In this document: positions 37,701 through 46,650 of the stretch, one piece after another
Numbering within the stretch: position 1 is the stretch's first letter
Layout: each line of letters begins with the position of its first letter
Assembly: GCF_001428245.1 (NCBI RefSeq)
Contig: NZ_LMRV01000036.1
Location: forward strand, 23,190-87,189
Direction: 5' to 3'
Length of the DNA: 64,000 nucleotides
Origin: Paenibacillus sp. Soil522
Lineage (GTDB): Bacteria; Bacillota; Bacilli; Paenibacillales; Paenibacillaceae
Notes under the pieces: model-generated
Told to the model about the DNA's origin: nothing
Seen by the model: the letters and a program-made list of their open reading frames with translations, nothing else
Database searches by the model: none
Translations under genes and position numbers: made by a program

Positions 37701-40207
37701 GCATTAGGATGATGCTGGTAAAATAAGTGGTATTCTCCTTCGTAATAAACCATGCCGTTCGGATCGTTCATCCAAGCTTTTTCAGGCGACATATGATACT
37801 GCTGTCTATACTTTTCGCCGTAATACGTATCCGGGCTGCTGGGATTAAAATCGTCGACACTGATGTAGCCGAACGGCCCCTCGGTTTTCTCGTCGATAAT
37901 CTTTACATACACGAGCTCCCCGACATACGCGGCAGCGTCCCAAGTCACTTCCCGGTAAATATCTGAATCCGATCCGCTTGCGCGGAACAAGATCTCGCCG
38001 TCGCTGGCTCGGACTAAAGCCGCATACAGCTTGTCCGGATCCTGTCCTCCCGCGATGAGGAAAGTAATGTTGCCCGTTCCCGCAAGCTCGAAATTTCTGC
38101 TCTGAAGCGAACCGGCAGCTCCGTCATCCCCTGCGGCTTTGCCATACAAATGATAAGCGCCTTCATGCCCAAAGCCCGGCGTGCTGCTTACCGCTTGTTT
38201 GAACGCATCGCCTTCCTGCGTCCAGCCGGTCAAGTCCCCGGTTTCGAAACCATGATTCAGCATGTCAACGAATGGCGTGATCGTACGGAAATCATCCATA
38301 TTCAAATGGCCAAAGCCGCCGTCGGATTGGTCTACGATTCGGAAATATAATTCCTCTCCCGCGTAGGCCGTGGCATCCCAATCCACCCGGATATATTTCT
38401 CGTCTTCATGGCCCGTTGCGGAAAATATCACATCGCCCGTGGAATCCTGTACGAGCTGAACCGACAACTCCTGCGGTTTATTGCCTCCGCCGATCAGGAA
38501 GGTAACCCTGCCGTCACCGGCTGTATGTTTGTCTCCATCCAAAATAAAGTGGGTAGACTCCAGCGTCCCTTTCCTTCCGTCGCCGCCTCCCTGGTAGCCC
38601 CACAAATGATAGGCGCCTTCCTTTTGAAACATCTTCGTCCCGTGATACAGGGCCTCGTTCGTCACCACATTATCAAAAGCGTTCCCTTCTACGACCTGCC
38701 AGCCGCGCAAATCCCCGGATTCGAAGTTCGGATTCAGGATGGCTGATGAAACATAGTAGTTAAAGTCGTCCACATACAAACGGCCGGTCGTTGACTGATC
38801 GACAACCTTGAAATAGAGCTGTTCATCCATATATGGAGACAGGTCCCATTCTACCGTTTCGAAAGCGTTCTTTCCCGAAGAGGCCATACGTTTTAATTCA
38901 ATGTTGTCTCCTGCAAGGTAAAGAGCCACATAAAGATCGGCTTCGTTATCGCCGGCTAGTTTGAAGTTCACTTGTCCCGAACCCGCAAGCCGGAATATCG
39001 TGGATGTTAGCGTTCCCACGCCTTCTATGCTGCTTTGTGCGTACACATGACGCTGATAACCGGGAATGACAGCCGTATTGCCCTCTGCAACCGTGAATGC
39101 ATCACCATCCGCGCCCCAGCTCTCCAAGCCATTCCTTTCAAAATCTTCGTTCAGCATCGTGTAAGAGCCTTTATTCTTATTCTTTACATGAAAATCATCC
39201 ACATTGACATATCCAGCCCCGCTGTCGACTACGCGGATAAACAGCTTCTTGCCGAGATAGGCTTCGGCATTCCATACGATTCGTTTATACCGTTCCGAGG
39301 CGCTGCCCGTCGCTTTGAAAACCGTTTCCCCCGAATCCTCCCGCACGAGTTCCACATATTGGCCATTAAGATCGTTACTGCCGCCGATCAAAAAGTCAAT
39401 TTCGCCGGAACCGAAAAGTTTAAAGACCGACGAGGTTAAAGTCCCGCTTTTCTCATCGCCCGCTCCGGCAGAAGCATGGTAGTTACCACTATGCCCATAA
39501 GCCTGACCTTCGCTGCTCGCGGCTTCGTTTGAAACCGTAAAGGCCTCCCCTCCTGTACTCCAACCGTTAAAGTTACCTTCCTCGAAGCCTGCATTCACAA
39601 TGTCAATCTGTTCCGTATTATAGACGTGAAAATCGTCCGCATTCACATGCTGCCAGCCGCCTGCGGCAGCCTTATCTGCGATCCGGATAAATACATGCTC
39701 GCCAAGGTAAGCAGATGCATCCCATACAACCCGGTGATAACCTTCGGTGTCGGCAAAGGCTATATGCGTGCTTTTGATAAGCTCTGCCCCATCCGATTCG
39801 CGAACCAACGCAACATACTGCGTATCAGCCAAGTTCCCTCCGCCGATCAGGAAATTGATCTCACCCGTACCCCCTAATTGAAAATGGGTCGATTCGAGAA
39901 CTCCTGCTTTAAAGTCGTCTCCCCAGAAGTGATATTCGCCTGCTTTATTGATCGGATCCTTATGCCAGTAAACGACGTCCGAAGTAACACGTCCCGGAGC
40001 CTCCCCTTCTGCCACGGTCCAACCGTCTAAATTCCCTGTCTCAAAACCGGGATTCACGATTTCATGTGTAATGGCGGAAGCTTCTTCCGCAAAGGCAAGG
40101 TCATAGGGTGCTACCGGAGCAATAACTCCGGTAAAGATTAACAAAAAAGCCAAAAGGAGCGATACTGACTTATTCGCTTTACGAAATTTATAAATATTCG
40201 TAATCAT
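34799..40207 (-). CDS. Very large SLH-anchored GH32 fructan hydrolase (levanase/inulinase-like)
   Basis: I take the start at ATG 40207 (1,802 residues) because ATAGGGG precedes it; the ATG eight codons upstream lacks a ribosome site. A signal peptide comes first. Then come five related modules of about 140-155 residues (about 46-790), each opening like NPGFETGNLDGW and closing with DDF. The GH32 domain has WMNDPNG (about 815, nucleophile Asp), FRDPK (about 940) and YECPD (about 995, acid/base Glu), then the GH32 C-terminal beta-sandwich. A Big_2 domain lies near 1310-1385. Three SLH repeats (about 1622-1802) anchor it to the wall. Substrate (levan or inulin) is inferred from GH32. Confidence 0.92.
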   Translation of the reverse strand: MITNIYKFRKANKSVSLLLAFLLIFTGVIAPVAPYDLAFAEEASAITHEIVNPGFETGNLDGWTVAEGEAPGRVTSDVVYWHKDPINKAGEYHFWGDDFKAGVLESTHFQLGGTGEINFLIGGGNLADTQYVALVRESDGAELIKSTHIAFADTEGYHRVVWDASAYLGEHVFIRIADKAAAGGWQHVNADDFHVYNTEQIDIVNAGFEEGNFNGWSTGGEAFTVSNEAASSEGQAYGHSGNYHASAGAGDEKSGTLTSSVFKLFGSGEIDFLIGGSNDLNGQYVELVREDSGETVFKATGSASERYKRIVWNAEAYLGKKLFIRVVDSGAGYVNVDDFHVKNKNKGSYTMLNEDFERNGLESWGADGDAFTVAEGNTAVIPGYQRHVYAQSSIEGVGTLTSTIFRLAGSGQVNFKLAGDNEADLYVALYLAGDNIELKRMASSGKNAFETVEWDLSPYMDEQLYFKVVDQSTTGRLYVDDFNYYVSSAILNPNFESGDLRGWQVVEGNAFDNVVTNEALYHGTKMFQKEGAYHLWGYQGGGDGRKGTLESTHFILDGDKHTAGDGRVTFLIGGGNKPQELSVQLVQDSTGDVIFSATGHEDEKYIRVDWDATAYAGEELYFRIVDQSDGGFGHLNMDDFRTITPFVDMLNHGFETGDLTGWTQEGDAFKQAVSSTPGFGHEGAYHLYGKAAGDDGAAGSLQSRNFELAGTGNITFLIAGGQDPDKLYAALVRASDGEILFRASGSDSDIYREVTWDAAAYVGELVYVKIIDEKTEGPFGYISVDDFNPSSPDTYYGEKYRQQYHMSPEKAWMNDPNGMVYYEGEYHLFYQHHPNAPTFGPMTWGHAVSKDLIHWEHLPIALRPGENGVVFSGSAVVDRNNTSGFFDEEGSGLVAVFTHADNKLVPGKNQVQSIAYSKDKGRTWTEYSGNPVLLPTANADFRDPKVFWHEPSSKWIMSLGVQDRVEFYTSPNLKNWTYASSFGQEAAGSHKGIYECPDLFEISVDGDPAKKKWVLMLSVGDSNGTNPSDPLPPAGGSGMMYFLGNFDGETFTPDQPVLSAADLKWVDMGSDFYAAVTWSDAPSPEGRRLWMGWMSNWSYAGNTPTGGWRGGMSLPRELELKTFPEGIRLIQKPVEQLAQLRETIAEANDVTVTADSGITDHIYGTKMEIVAEFELGSASEFGFKVRKSETEETVIGYDTAAKELFVDRTKSGDTGFHVNFAAKHEAALLPENNRIKMHLFVDLSSVEVFGNEGRAVISDLIFPDPESTGLDLYAVDGDVRVLSMQIHNLKSIWKNEEFTKIRLDDRDYSLNAAKTHQTAVHAVSVSENMSSFGAPMTDVTEQAAYQSSNAAVATVNSKGTVTGISAGTAVITATYGGYKAAANVTVAAGGEDQPSNGGTNPAQQSNVNLTKENGDAKLLVLTKRDDYGIAQAVIGAGQMQQALEVAMAGDDGNKKVIIELSKLDGAEGYAAQLPAAYVSSETINAKFELRTPLGTVTLSSKMLHAEDVLGSDTVSFTISGAGLNGVNDDSRSLIGDRPVIDLTVTIDGKPINWHNDDAPVTVSLDYTPAANELNDAEHIAALYIDASGKAVPVRNGRYNAASGKVEFTTTHFSIYAVAFVKASFSDLGRYPWAKKQIEVLASRGIINGVSSNAFHPGGYVTRGDFMMLLVKTLELKAEANGRFDDVNRGDYYYDELAIARALGIATGSGGNTFHPKSIITRQDMIVLTARALKVNDKLGKTEAADLSRFRDAGLVSSYAAESVSLLANNGLIQGSQGNLNPRDAATRAEAAVIMYKVWALQP

Positions 40208-40260
40208 TGAAATGGCATCCCCTATCCTCATATTTTAGCTATTCACTATGATATTCGAAT

Positions 40261-40280
40261 AAACGATTACGTAATCGTTT
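40261..40280. promoter_or_regulatory. 20-bp perfect palindrome upstream of the GH32 gene
   Basis: AAACGATTACGTAATCGTTT reads the same on both strands, 54 bp before the GH32 start. The form resembles LacI/GalR-family operators. A shifted window, CGTAATCGTTTACG (40270-40283), also fits 12 of 14 positions of the CcpA cre consensus. Sugar-responsive control of the fructan hydrolase is therefore likely, by inference. Confidence 0.65.
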
Positions 40281-40294
40281 ACGCAATCGACACA

Positions 40295-40325
40295 ACCCTG
40301 ATAATGACTATTCGCTTATCAGGGT
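40295..40325. terminator. Hairpin between the chemoreceptor and GH32 genes
   Basis: ACCCTGATAA and TTATCAGGGT pair perfectly around 11 bases, a few bases past the chemoreceptor stop. There is no good T-run, so it may stabilise the mRNA end or terminate weakly. Confidence 0.5.
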
Positions 40326-40330
40326 CATTT

Positions 40331-42388
40331 CTATACATTGAATCTTCTGATCAAATCTTTCATATCGTTGGCGAGCGAAGCAAGCGTATGGGCTGCGGCT
40401 GTCATTTCCTGCATGGATGCCATTTGCTCTTCCGTAGCGGCGGACACGCTTACCGTCTGATTGGCGGTTTCCATAGAAATGCATGTGATTTTCTTAATGG
40501 CATCTTCCATTTCAGACATATACACGTGCATCTCCGTTATGGAGCGTGCTGCTCCTTCGGTCTGTACGGTCACATCCTGAGCCGCCTCCACAATGTGCCC
40601 GAACGATATGCCGGCATGCTCGATCTTAGTTTTTCCGCTGCGCACGGCATCACGGTTCGAATCCATCTGTTCTTTTGCCAACCGGACGTCGGACTGCATT
40701 TGGGCGATCGTCTCCTGAATGGAGTTGCCCGCTTTAGCAGCGTTCTCAGCCAGCGCTCGGATTTCCTCCGCAATGACGGTAAAGGCTCTTCCGTGAGCGC
40801 CAGCCTGCACGGCAGTGATCCCTGCATTTAACGCGAGTATTCTCGTTTGCGCGACTAATTTCCCAATCAGTTCCATGCTTTCATCGACCTTTTTGGACTT
40901 AGCAGTCAAGGATTCGATAATTTGAGCCGCATGCTGTACCTTCTCGTCCATTCTCTGAATTTGGCTGGCCGCATTCTGGATCGACTCGTTTCCTTCGACC
41001 GCTGTCAGCAGCGTCTTACGGGACGCTTCCGTTGCGATCATCATTCGCTCAGCCATGTTTTTCAAGCCCGCAGATGTTTCATCCACCTTGCCGCTGGCCA
41101 TATTCACCATGTGCACCTGAAGCTCACTGCCGGCAGCAACCGACTGAGCTGCACCTGCAATTTCTTCCGCAGCTTTGGCCGTTTGTTCCGTTCCTGACGT
41201 AAGCTGATCCGACGTGCTGGCAACCATCTCGACACCCGATGTTATTTTCTTGATAACTTCATTAAGCTGCCGGGTCATGAGGTTTAAATTTTGGGCCATG
41301 GAGCCGAATTCATCCCGTGACCGGACTTCGATCGAACGGGTTAAATCGCCCGAGGCCATGTCGGAGGAAAGCACATTCACCGCCCTTATTTGATTCCTCA
41401 TATACCTGGCAAACCAATAAATCACGAAAGATACAATAAAAAGCGTAATCCCGATAATGACAACGGACTTTATTAACAGCTGCTTGAGCGGTTCGTACAG
41501 CTCCTTATCAGGAATAACCATTGCGAGCTTCCATCCGGTAACCGGAATGTCCATATAATAAATCCGATTCAGGCCGTCTGTATCCTCATAAGTCGCGTAA
41601 CCGCTTTCTTTTTTGAGCATCGTCTGGCCTACGCTTGCCAAACTTGCGTTCGGATCCTGCGACATTTTCATTTTCAACAGCTTTTGCTCGTCGCGGTCTG
41701 CGATGTACGTGCCTTCGCTGTCTACGAGAAACGCTCTGCCGCTTTTTCCTACCTCGATTGCTGATATCGTTTTCTGCAAGTTGTTCAGATCGATATTGGC
41801 CGTCGCCACACCCCGGAAGTCACCGTTAAAATGATAAAACGGCGCTGTCGTAGTCAGCACCGCCGACTTGGAATTTTCATCAAAGTAAGGCTTCGTCCAA
41901 ACCACAGATTGATCCGTTTCTTTCCCGATAAGGTACCAGTCGCGATTCAGGTAATTATATTCCTTGGTGCTGTAATCGAGTGTGTACAGCACTTGTCCGT
42001 TATAACGGTATGCGTAGGGCCCGAAATTATTCACATAGCTTTTGAATTGATTGGCTTCAAACCATACGCCGACCCCGAACGTATCCTTATTGGTCGACAA
42101 ATACTTCATAATCATATCGATGACCGTTTCCTGCTCAATATGATCACCCGTTGCCTCCATCGCCCTCGCCAGCGTTTCCGGTATTTTCAAATGCGCTGTC
42201 AATTCGGTTTGGATATGCTCTGCGGTGGAGCTGAGCTGATACCGCATTTTGTTGTCGATTTCCCTGTTGATCAACGCTTTCGAATTCTGGTAGGTAAGAA
42301 AGGACAGGACCGCCATCGCGAGTATGATCATTGGCATAATAATTAGCATAATTTTGGAGCGAATGCTTCGTAATGCAAAGGTTCCCAT
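40331..42388 (-). CDS. Methyl-accepting chemotaxis protein with dCache domain and atypical tip
   Basis: The 685-residue receptor has membrane helices at about 13-33 and 312-334. The periplasm-facing dCache_1-like sensor between them contains NRDWYLIGKE and WTKPYFDENS. A HAMP domain (about 335-390) and the cytoplasmic signalling hairpin follow. The hairpin tip, normally close to NAAIEAARAGEHGRGF, reads NAGITAVQAGAHGRAF (about residues 515-530), so conserved Glu, Arg and Glu contacts are lost. It lies between the GH32 gene and the sugar ABC operon, which suggests sugar sensing. Whether it still couples to CheA is doubtful. Confidence 0.88.
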   Translation of the reverse strand: MGTFALRSIRSKIMLIIMPMIILAMAVLSFLTYQNSKALINREIDNKMRYQLSSTAEHIQTELTAHLKIPETLARAMEATGDHIEQETVIDMIMKYLSTNKDTFGVGVWFEANQFKSYVNNFGPYAYRYNGQVLYTLDYSTKEYNYLNRDWYLIGKETDQSVVWTKPYFDENSKSAVLTTTAPFYHFNGDFRGVATANIDLNNLQKTISAIEVGKSGRAFLVDSEGTYIADRDEQKLLKMKMSQDPNASLASVGQTMLKKESGYATYEDTDGLNRIYYMDIPVTGWKLAMVIPDKELYEPLKQLLIKSVVIIGITLFIVSFVIYWFARYMRNQIRAVNVLSSDMASGDLTRSIEVRSRDEFGSMAQNLNLMTRQLNEVIKKITSGVEMVASTSDQLTSGTEQTAKAAEEIAGAAQSVAAGSELQVHMVNMASGKVDETSAGLKNMAERMMIATEASRKTLLTAVEGNESIQNAASQIQRMDEKVQHAAQIIESLTAKSKKVDESMELIGKLVAQTRILALNAGITAVQAGAHGRAFTVIAEEIRALAENAAKAGNSIQETIAQMQSDVRLAKEQMDSNRDAVRSGKTKIEHAGISFGHIVEAAQDVTVQTEGAARSITEMHVYMSEMEDAIKKITCISMETANQTVSVSAATEEQMASMQEMTAAAHTLASLANDMKDLIRRFNV

Positions 42389-42569
42389 CTGAAAACTTCC
42401 CCCTGATGAACAGGCGTAAAAGGCTGTCGCCGTCCTCTGTCGGCAAAAGCTCGTTTCGCGTGAAATATAAGCAGGTATAAGGGTAAATCTTATAAATTCT
42501 TATATTTTCAAAAATGTCCTCCCCTAACGTCTTGCTGATTCGCAGTACGCGGGAAGGACCTCTCTTTGT

Positions 42570-43550
42570 TTAGCTGCGGCTGCGTAAACGGTCAAGCAGA
42601 ACCGCCACAACAATAACCCCGCCTTTAACGATTAATTGCCAATAATAATCTACATTCAACAAGGTTAAACCGTTCGTAAGCACGCCCATGATCAATACGC
42701 CGATTATCGTGCCCTGAATCCGTCCGAAGCCGCCTGCAAAGCTCGTGCCGCCGAGAATAACCGCAGCGATCGCATCGAGCTCTGCTCCTAGCCCTACCAT
42801 CGGTTGTCCGGAGAAAAGCCGCCCTGCCATAACGACACCGGCTACGCCTGCAAGCATCCCGCTGATTGAGTATACGTTAATCAACGTCTTTTCAACCTTT
42901 ATGCCAGTTAGCCTTGCAGCCTCTTCATTGCCGCCGATCGCATACACTTGACGTCCGAACATCGTGTATTTGAGTACGAAAAACATGATGATATAGACGA
43001 TGGCCATCACGTAAATTGGCGTTGGAATACCGAGAATATAGCCTGCTCCAACGAATTTGAACGTTCCGTTCGTAAGTACGAGCGGGTAACCGCCGCTAAT
43101 CACGTACGCCAATCCGCGCAAATAGGTCATACTGCCAAGCGTCACAATAAACGAAGGCAGCTTAGGAACGGCTGTAAAATATCCATTAATCGCGCCTGCT
43201 GCATAACCGACCGCTGCACCTGCCAGCATAGCGATTACCGGATGAACTCCGGCATTCGTGATCATTACGGATACGACGCCGGAGAGCGCAAGTGTAGAGC
43301 CTACGGACAAATCAATGCCCCCGGTGAGAATCACCAGCGTCATCCCCGCTGCAAGAATGGCGGTGATCGATACCTGCTTCAGAACGTTCAGGACGTTGCC
43401 GACCTCCGTAAAATGCGGAGCAAAAACAGCCATAGCCGCACATAACAACACCAAAATCACCAGCATGCCCAATTGATTAAAGTAATAAAGGAGCTTCTGC
43501 TTATTCATAGGAACTTTAGCAGTAGCGCCTTGAAGGTTTGTCGTCTGCAT
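42570..43550 (-). CDS. CUT2 sugar ABC transporter permease (RbsC-like)
   Basis: The 326-residue membrane protein has about eight to ten helices and the motifs LAAGMTLVILTGGIDLSVGS and GIKVEKTLINVYSISG typical of RbsC/FrcC-type permeases. The start ATG immediately follows the ATPase stop, with GGGGAG upstream. With the ATPase and binding protein it forms a CUT2 importer. Ribose, fructose and other monosaccharides are transported by this family. Position next to a fructanase favours fructose, an inference. Confidence 0.9.
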   Translation of the reverse strand: MQTTNLQGATAKVPMNKQKLLYYFNQLGMLVILVLLCAAMAVFAPHFTEVGNVLNVLKQVSITAILAAGMTLVILTGGIDLSVGSTLALSGVVSVMITNAGVHPVIAMLAGAAVGYAAGAINGYFTAVPKLPSFIVTLGSMTYLRGLAYVISGGYPLVLTNGTFKFVGAGYILGIPTPIYVMAIVYIIMFFVLKYTMFGRQVYAIGGNEEAARLTGIKVEKTLINVYSISGMLAGVAGVVMAGRLFSGQPMVGLGAELDAIAAVILGGTSFAGGFGRIQGTIIGVLIMGVLTNGLTLLNVDYYWQLIVKGGVIVVAVLLDRLRSRS

Positions 43551-45107
43551 CTATTTAATCTCCCCTGTTGCGTAATACATGATTTGTTCTTGAGTAGCCT
43601 CGCTGCGCGGCAGCTCGGCCCTAATTTTCCCTTCATGCATAACGAGAATTCGATCGCTTACGCTCAAAATTTCAGGCAGCTCGGACGAAATCATCAATAC
43701 CGCCAAGCCTTTCTCGGCCAGTTTACTAATAATCTTATGAATTTCGGTCTTGGCTCCGATGTCGACTCCCCGGGTCGGCTCGTCGAGCAGCAGCACCTTA
43801 GGTGAAATCGACAGCCATCTGGCAATGACCACCTTCTGTTGGTTGCCGCCGCTGAGACCCATCACATTCTGTTCCCGCGATGCCGTCTTAATGCCGAGCT
43901 CCTGGATATATCCGTCAGCATCCGCATCCATTTTGCCGTATTGGAGGATGCCAGCGCTGCGGTAAGTCCGGATTTGGGCCATCAAAATATTTTCTTTCAC
44001 GGACAGATTCGGGAACAGCCCTTGCTCTTTGCGGCTCTCCGGTACGTGGGCAATGCCGAGCTCCATCGCTTCGGACGGAGATTGAATTCGCACTTGTTGG
44101 CCGTCAATGAAAATTTCCCCTTGCGTCAGCTTTGAAGTACCGAAAATCGTCCGTACAAGCTCCGTTCTTCCGGCGCCGACGAGCCCTGCAAGACCTACGA
44201 TTTCTCCGGGATAAAGCTTAAAGGAGACGTCTTTAACCGTTTTTTTGTCGGACACATGCTTTAATTCAAGAACCGGCTTGCGGTTTGCCAACTCCGATGG
44301 CTTCGTTACATTTCGCTGGAAAAGGTCTTTAATTTCCCTTCCCACCATCAGCTTCACCAAATGATCCGGATTCGTCTCCGTAATAGGTCCGCTGTTAATA
44401 AAATGACCGTCGCGAAGTACGGTATAACGGTCGGAGATGCGGAAAATTTCATCCATCCGGTGAGAAATGTAAACGATGGAAACACCTTTTTTCTTAAGAT
44501 CGTTTACGATCGTAAACAATTTCTCGATTTCTTTATCGGTCAAAGAAGCCGTCGGTTCATCCATGATGAGAATCTCTGAGTTGAAGGAAAGGGCGCGGGC
44601 AATCTCAACCATTTGCTGCTCGGCTACACTTAGCGTTGAAACGCTCACTTTAGGGTTTAGCGTGGAGCCGATGGAACGCAAAATGACTTCCGCTTTCTCA
44701 TAGATTTCATTCCATTTGATAAGACCCATGCGGTTCTTTGGAAATTTCGTTCCCATTAAGATGTTTTCGCCGATGGACAGATTCGGAGACAGGCTGATCT
44801 CTTGATGAATAACGCTGATCCCTTGGTCTCTGGCTTCCATCGGATTGTTCCAATGAACCTCCTGGCCCCTGTACAGCGTAGTTCCGGAATCCGGCTTATG
44901 AACGCCTGCCATAATTTTCATTAAAGTCGATTTACCGGCACCGTTCTCTCCCATAAGCGCGTGCACTTCGCCCTTGTACAAATCCAGATGGACCTGATGA
45001 AGCACATGCACGCCGGAAAATGATTTTCGGATGCCTTCCAATTTCATAATGGGCGTTTTCGCAGCAACTATTTCAACATCCGCAATTCTCTCTTTTAACG
45101 TTTCCAT
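43551..45107 (-). CDS. CUT2 sugar ABC transporter ATP-binding protein (RbsA-like)
   Basis: The 518-residue protein is two fused ABC domains. The first has Walker A GENGAGKST, signature LSVAEQQMVEIARAL and Walker B ILIMDEPTASL. The second has a degenerate Walker A (GLVGAGRTE), signature LSGGNQQKVVIARWL and VLLLDEPTRGVD. This is the standard CUT2 ATPase. It starts 100 bp after the binding-protein gene and is followed without gap by the permease gene. Confidence 0.92.
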   Translation of the reverse strand: METLKERIADVEIVAAKTPIMKLEGIRKSFSGVHVLHQVHLDLYKGEVHALMGENGAGKSTLMKIMAGVHKPDSGTTLYRGQEVHWNNPMEARDQGISVIHQEISLSPNLSIGENILMGTKFPKNRMGLIKWNEIYEKAEVILRSIGSTLNPKVSVSTLSVAEQQMVEIARALSFNSEILIMDEPTASLTDKEIEKLFTIVNDLKKKGVSIVYISHRMDEIFRISDRYTVLRDGHFINSGPITETNPDHLVKLMVGREIKDLFQRNVTKPSELANRKPVLELKHVSDKKTVKDVSFKLYPGEIVGLAGLVGAGRTELVRTIFGTSKLTQGEIFIDGQQVRIQSPSEAMELGIAHVPESRKEQGLFPNLSVKENILMAQIRTYRSAGILQYGKMDADADGYIQELGIKTASREQNVMGLSGGNQQKVVIARWLSISPKVLLLDEPTRGVDIGAKTEIHKIISKLAEKGLAVLMISSELPEILSVSDRILVMHEGKIRAELPRSEATQEQIMYYATGEIK

Positions 45108-45207
45108 CCTGCCACTCCCTGCTACAATGTCAATTCAAGCCGCTTGCGTTGATGTTAAAGAGAACAAGACGAGCTCCCGCAGTCGGGAACCCATCCTGTC
45201 GCTTGTA

Positions 45208-46200
45208 TTACCAGCCTTTGTAAGAGCTGACATTGTCCTGTGTAATCAGTTCAGTAGGAATCAATACTTGCGGTTCCACTTTCTCGCCTTTGATAACTTT
45301 CAGCGCCAGTTCAACGCCTTGAATAGCCATTTGGTTCGGGAATTGTGCGGATGTTGCGGCATAGCTTTTCTTTTCTTTCAACGCATCGGCAGCGCCTGGT
45401 GCGCCGTCAACGCCGACGATAAAGAACTCGTCTGAGCGGTTAGCTTGTTCCTGAGCGATTTTAACGCCTACGCCTTCTTCATCGTTGATGCAGAATACGG
45501 CATCGATTTTGCTGTTCGCCTGCAAAATGCTTTCCATCAAACCGAGCGCTTTCTCACGGTTTCCTTCGCCGTTCTGTTTAGCTACGACTTTAATGTCCGG
45601 ATATTTTGCCATTACTTCTTCAAAGCCTTTGATGCGGTCCGTTACTGCGGATACCGGAGGTCCGTCGATTACAACGATATTGCCTTTGCCTTTCAAACGG
45701 TCAGCCAAGTACTCTCCCGCCAAACGACCTGCTTGCACATTGTCGGACATGACTACCGAATCGATGCCGCCCTCGGCGCTTCCGTCGAGCGCAATTACCG
45801 GAATGCCTGCAGCTTTTGCCTGTGCTACGGCGCCTGCAATCCCTTTGGAATCAAACGGGCTGAGCAGAATCAAATCTACTTGCTGCGTAATAAAATCTTC
45901 AAATTGCTGCGTTTGTTTCGCAAGGTCGTGTTCTGCCGCTACAACCGTTACTTCGGCATTGTATTTTGCGGCTACTTCTTGCGCGCCTTTGGACATCGCT
46001 ACGAAGAACGGGTTGCCAAGCGTCGGGACCGTTAAACCGATTTTAAGCTTCTTCTCTTCAGGTTGATCTTTCGCAGCGTTCCCAGAAGTTTCCGTGCCAG
46101 CCGTGCTGTTTGAGCCTTTATTCGCGCTGTTGCCGGAGCAAGCGGAAAGTACCAGAAACAGGGAAAGCATTAGGAAAACGAGCATTTTATATGATTTCAT
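45208..46200 (-). CDS. CUT2 sugar-binding lipoprotein (RbsB-like)
   Basis: The 330-residue protein has a signal peptide ending in the lipobox LVLSAC and a low-complexity Ser/Asn/Gly linker. The periplasmic-binding-protein-like fold follows, with LTVPTLGNPFFVAMSKGAQE, DLILLSPFDSKGIAGA and FIVGVDGAPGAADALK. It delivers a monosaccharide to the adjacent permease. Start ATG 46200 has TTTGGAGG upstream. The spacer upstream is 450 bp, so the operon has a long leader or its own promoter there. Confidence 0.92.
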   Translation of the reverse strand: MKSYKMLVFLMLSLFLVLSACSGNSANKGSNSTAGTETSGNAAKDQPEEKKLKIGLTVPTLGNPFFVAMSKGAQEVAAKYNAEVTVVAAEHDLAKQTQQFEDFITQQVDLILLSPFDSKGIAGAVAQAKAAGIPVIALDGSAEGGIDSVVMSDNVQAGRLAGEYLADRLKGKGNIVVIDGPPVSAVTDRIKGFEEVMAKYPDIKVVAKQNGEGNREKALGLMESILQANSKIDAVFCINDEEGVGVKIAQEQANRSDEFFIVGVDGAPGAADALKEKKSYAATSAQFPNQMAIQGVELALKVIKGEKVEPQVLIPTELITQDNVSSYKGW

Positions 46201-46650
46201 CGATTAACGACCTCCAAATATATAAGTTTCTTACGTTTTATGTGCTCTGCACTTGAATAATTGATTCATTTCTTGCACAATAATAAAAGGCTTTGCTTAA
46301 AATAGTTACTTTATTTTTGAGCAGATCCAAATACGGGTGTGAACAACTGGGCTGCAACCATTCGCCGTGGACTAAGCCGTTGTTTACACTCGTTCCTTTT
46401 TATCCAGCATCAAGCTGTAAATGTTTATCACCCCTCCGATGCTCCCCGCAGCGGCGGAGCCGAAAACTTTGTAAGACCCCTATCGATTCTTAGGCATTCA
46501 TCTAAATGACTCCGGTTGGCATCACCCCTTTCAAATAAAATGTGAATAGAACCCCTCAAGAGACAGCGCTTTCAAATCAGGTTGACAGAAAGCTTGCGGG
46601 ACATGGAGCATGCATCAGGCATCGTTCATTGCTTTTCCAGCCCGGTTCGT
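46201..46650. other. Gene-free spacer between deoR and the sugar ABC operon
   Basis: No credible gene. It holds a cre-like site at 46561-46574, a GC-rich hairpin near 46440-46465 (GGCTCCGCC...GGGGAGC) and AT-rich DNA just before the binding-protein gene. No clear SigA promoter was picked out. Confidence 0.5.
46561..46574 (-). promoter_or_regulatory. Candidate CcpA cre site
   Basis: The minus strand reads TGAAAGCGCTGTCT, which matches the cre consensus TGWAANCGNTNWCA at 13 of 14 positions. It lies 77 bases after the deoR stop and 360 before the ABC operon. CcpA control would give glucose repression of the sugar importer. Confidence 0.5.
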
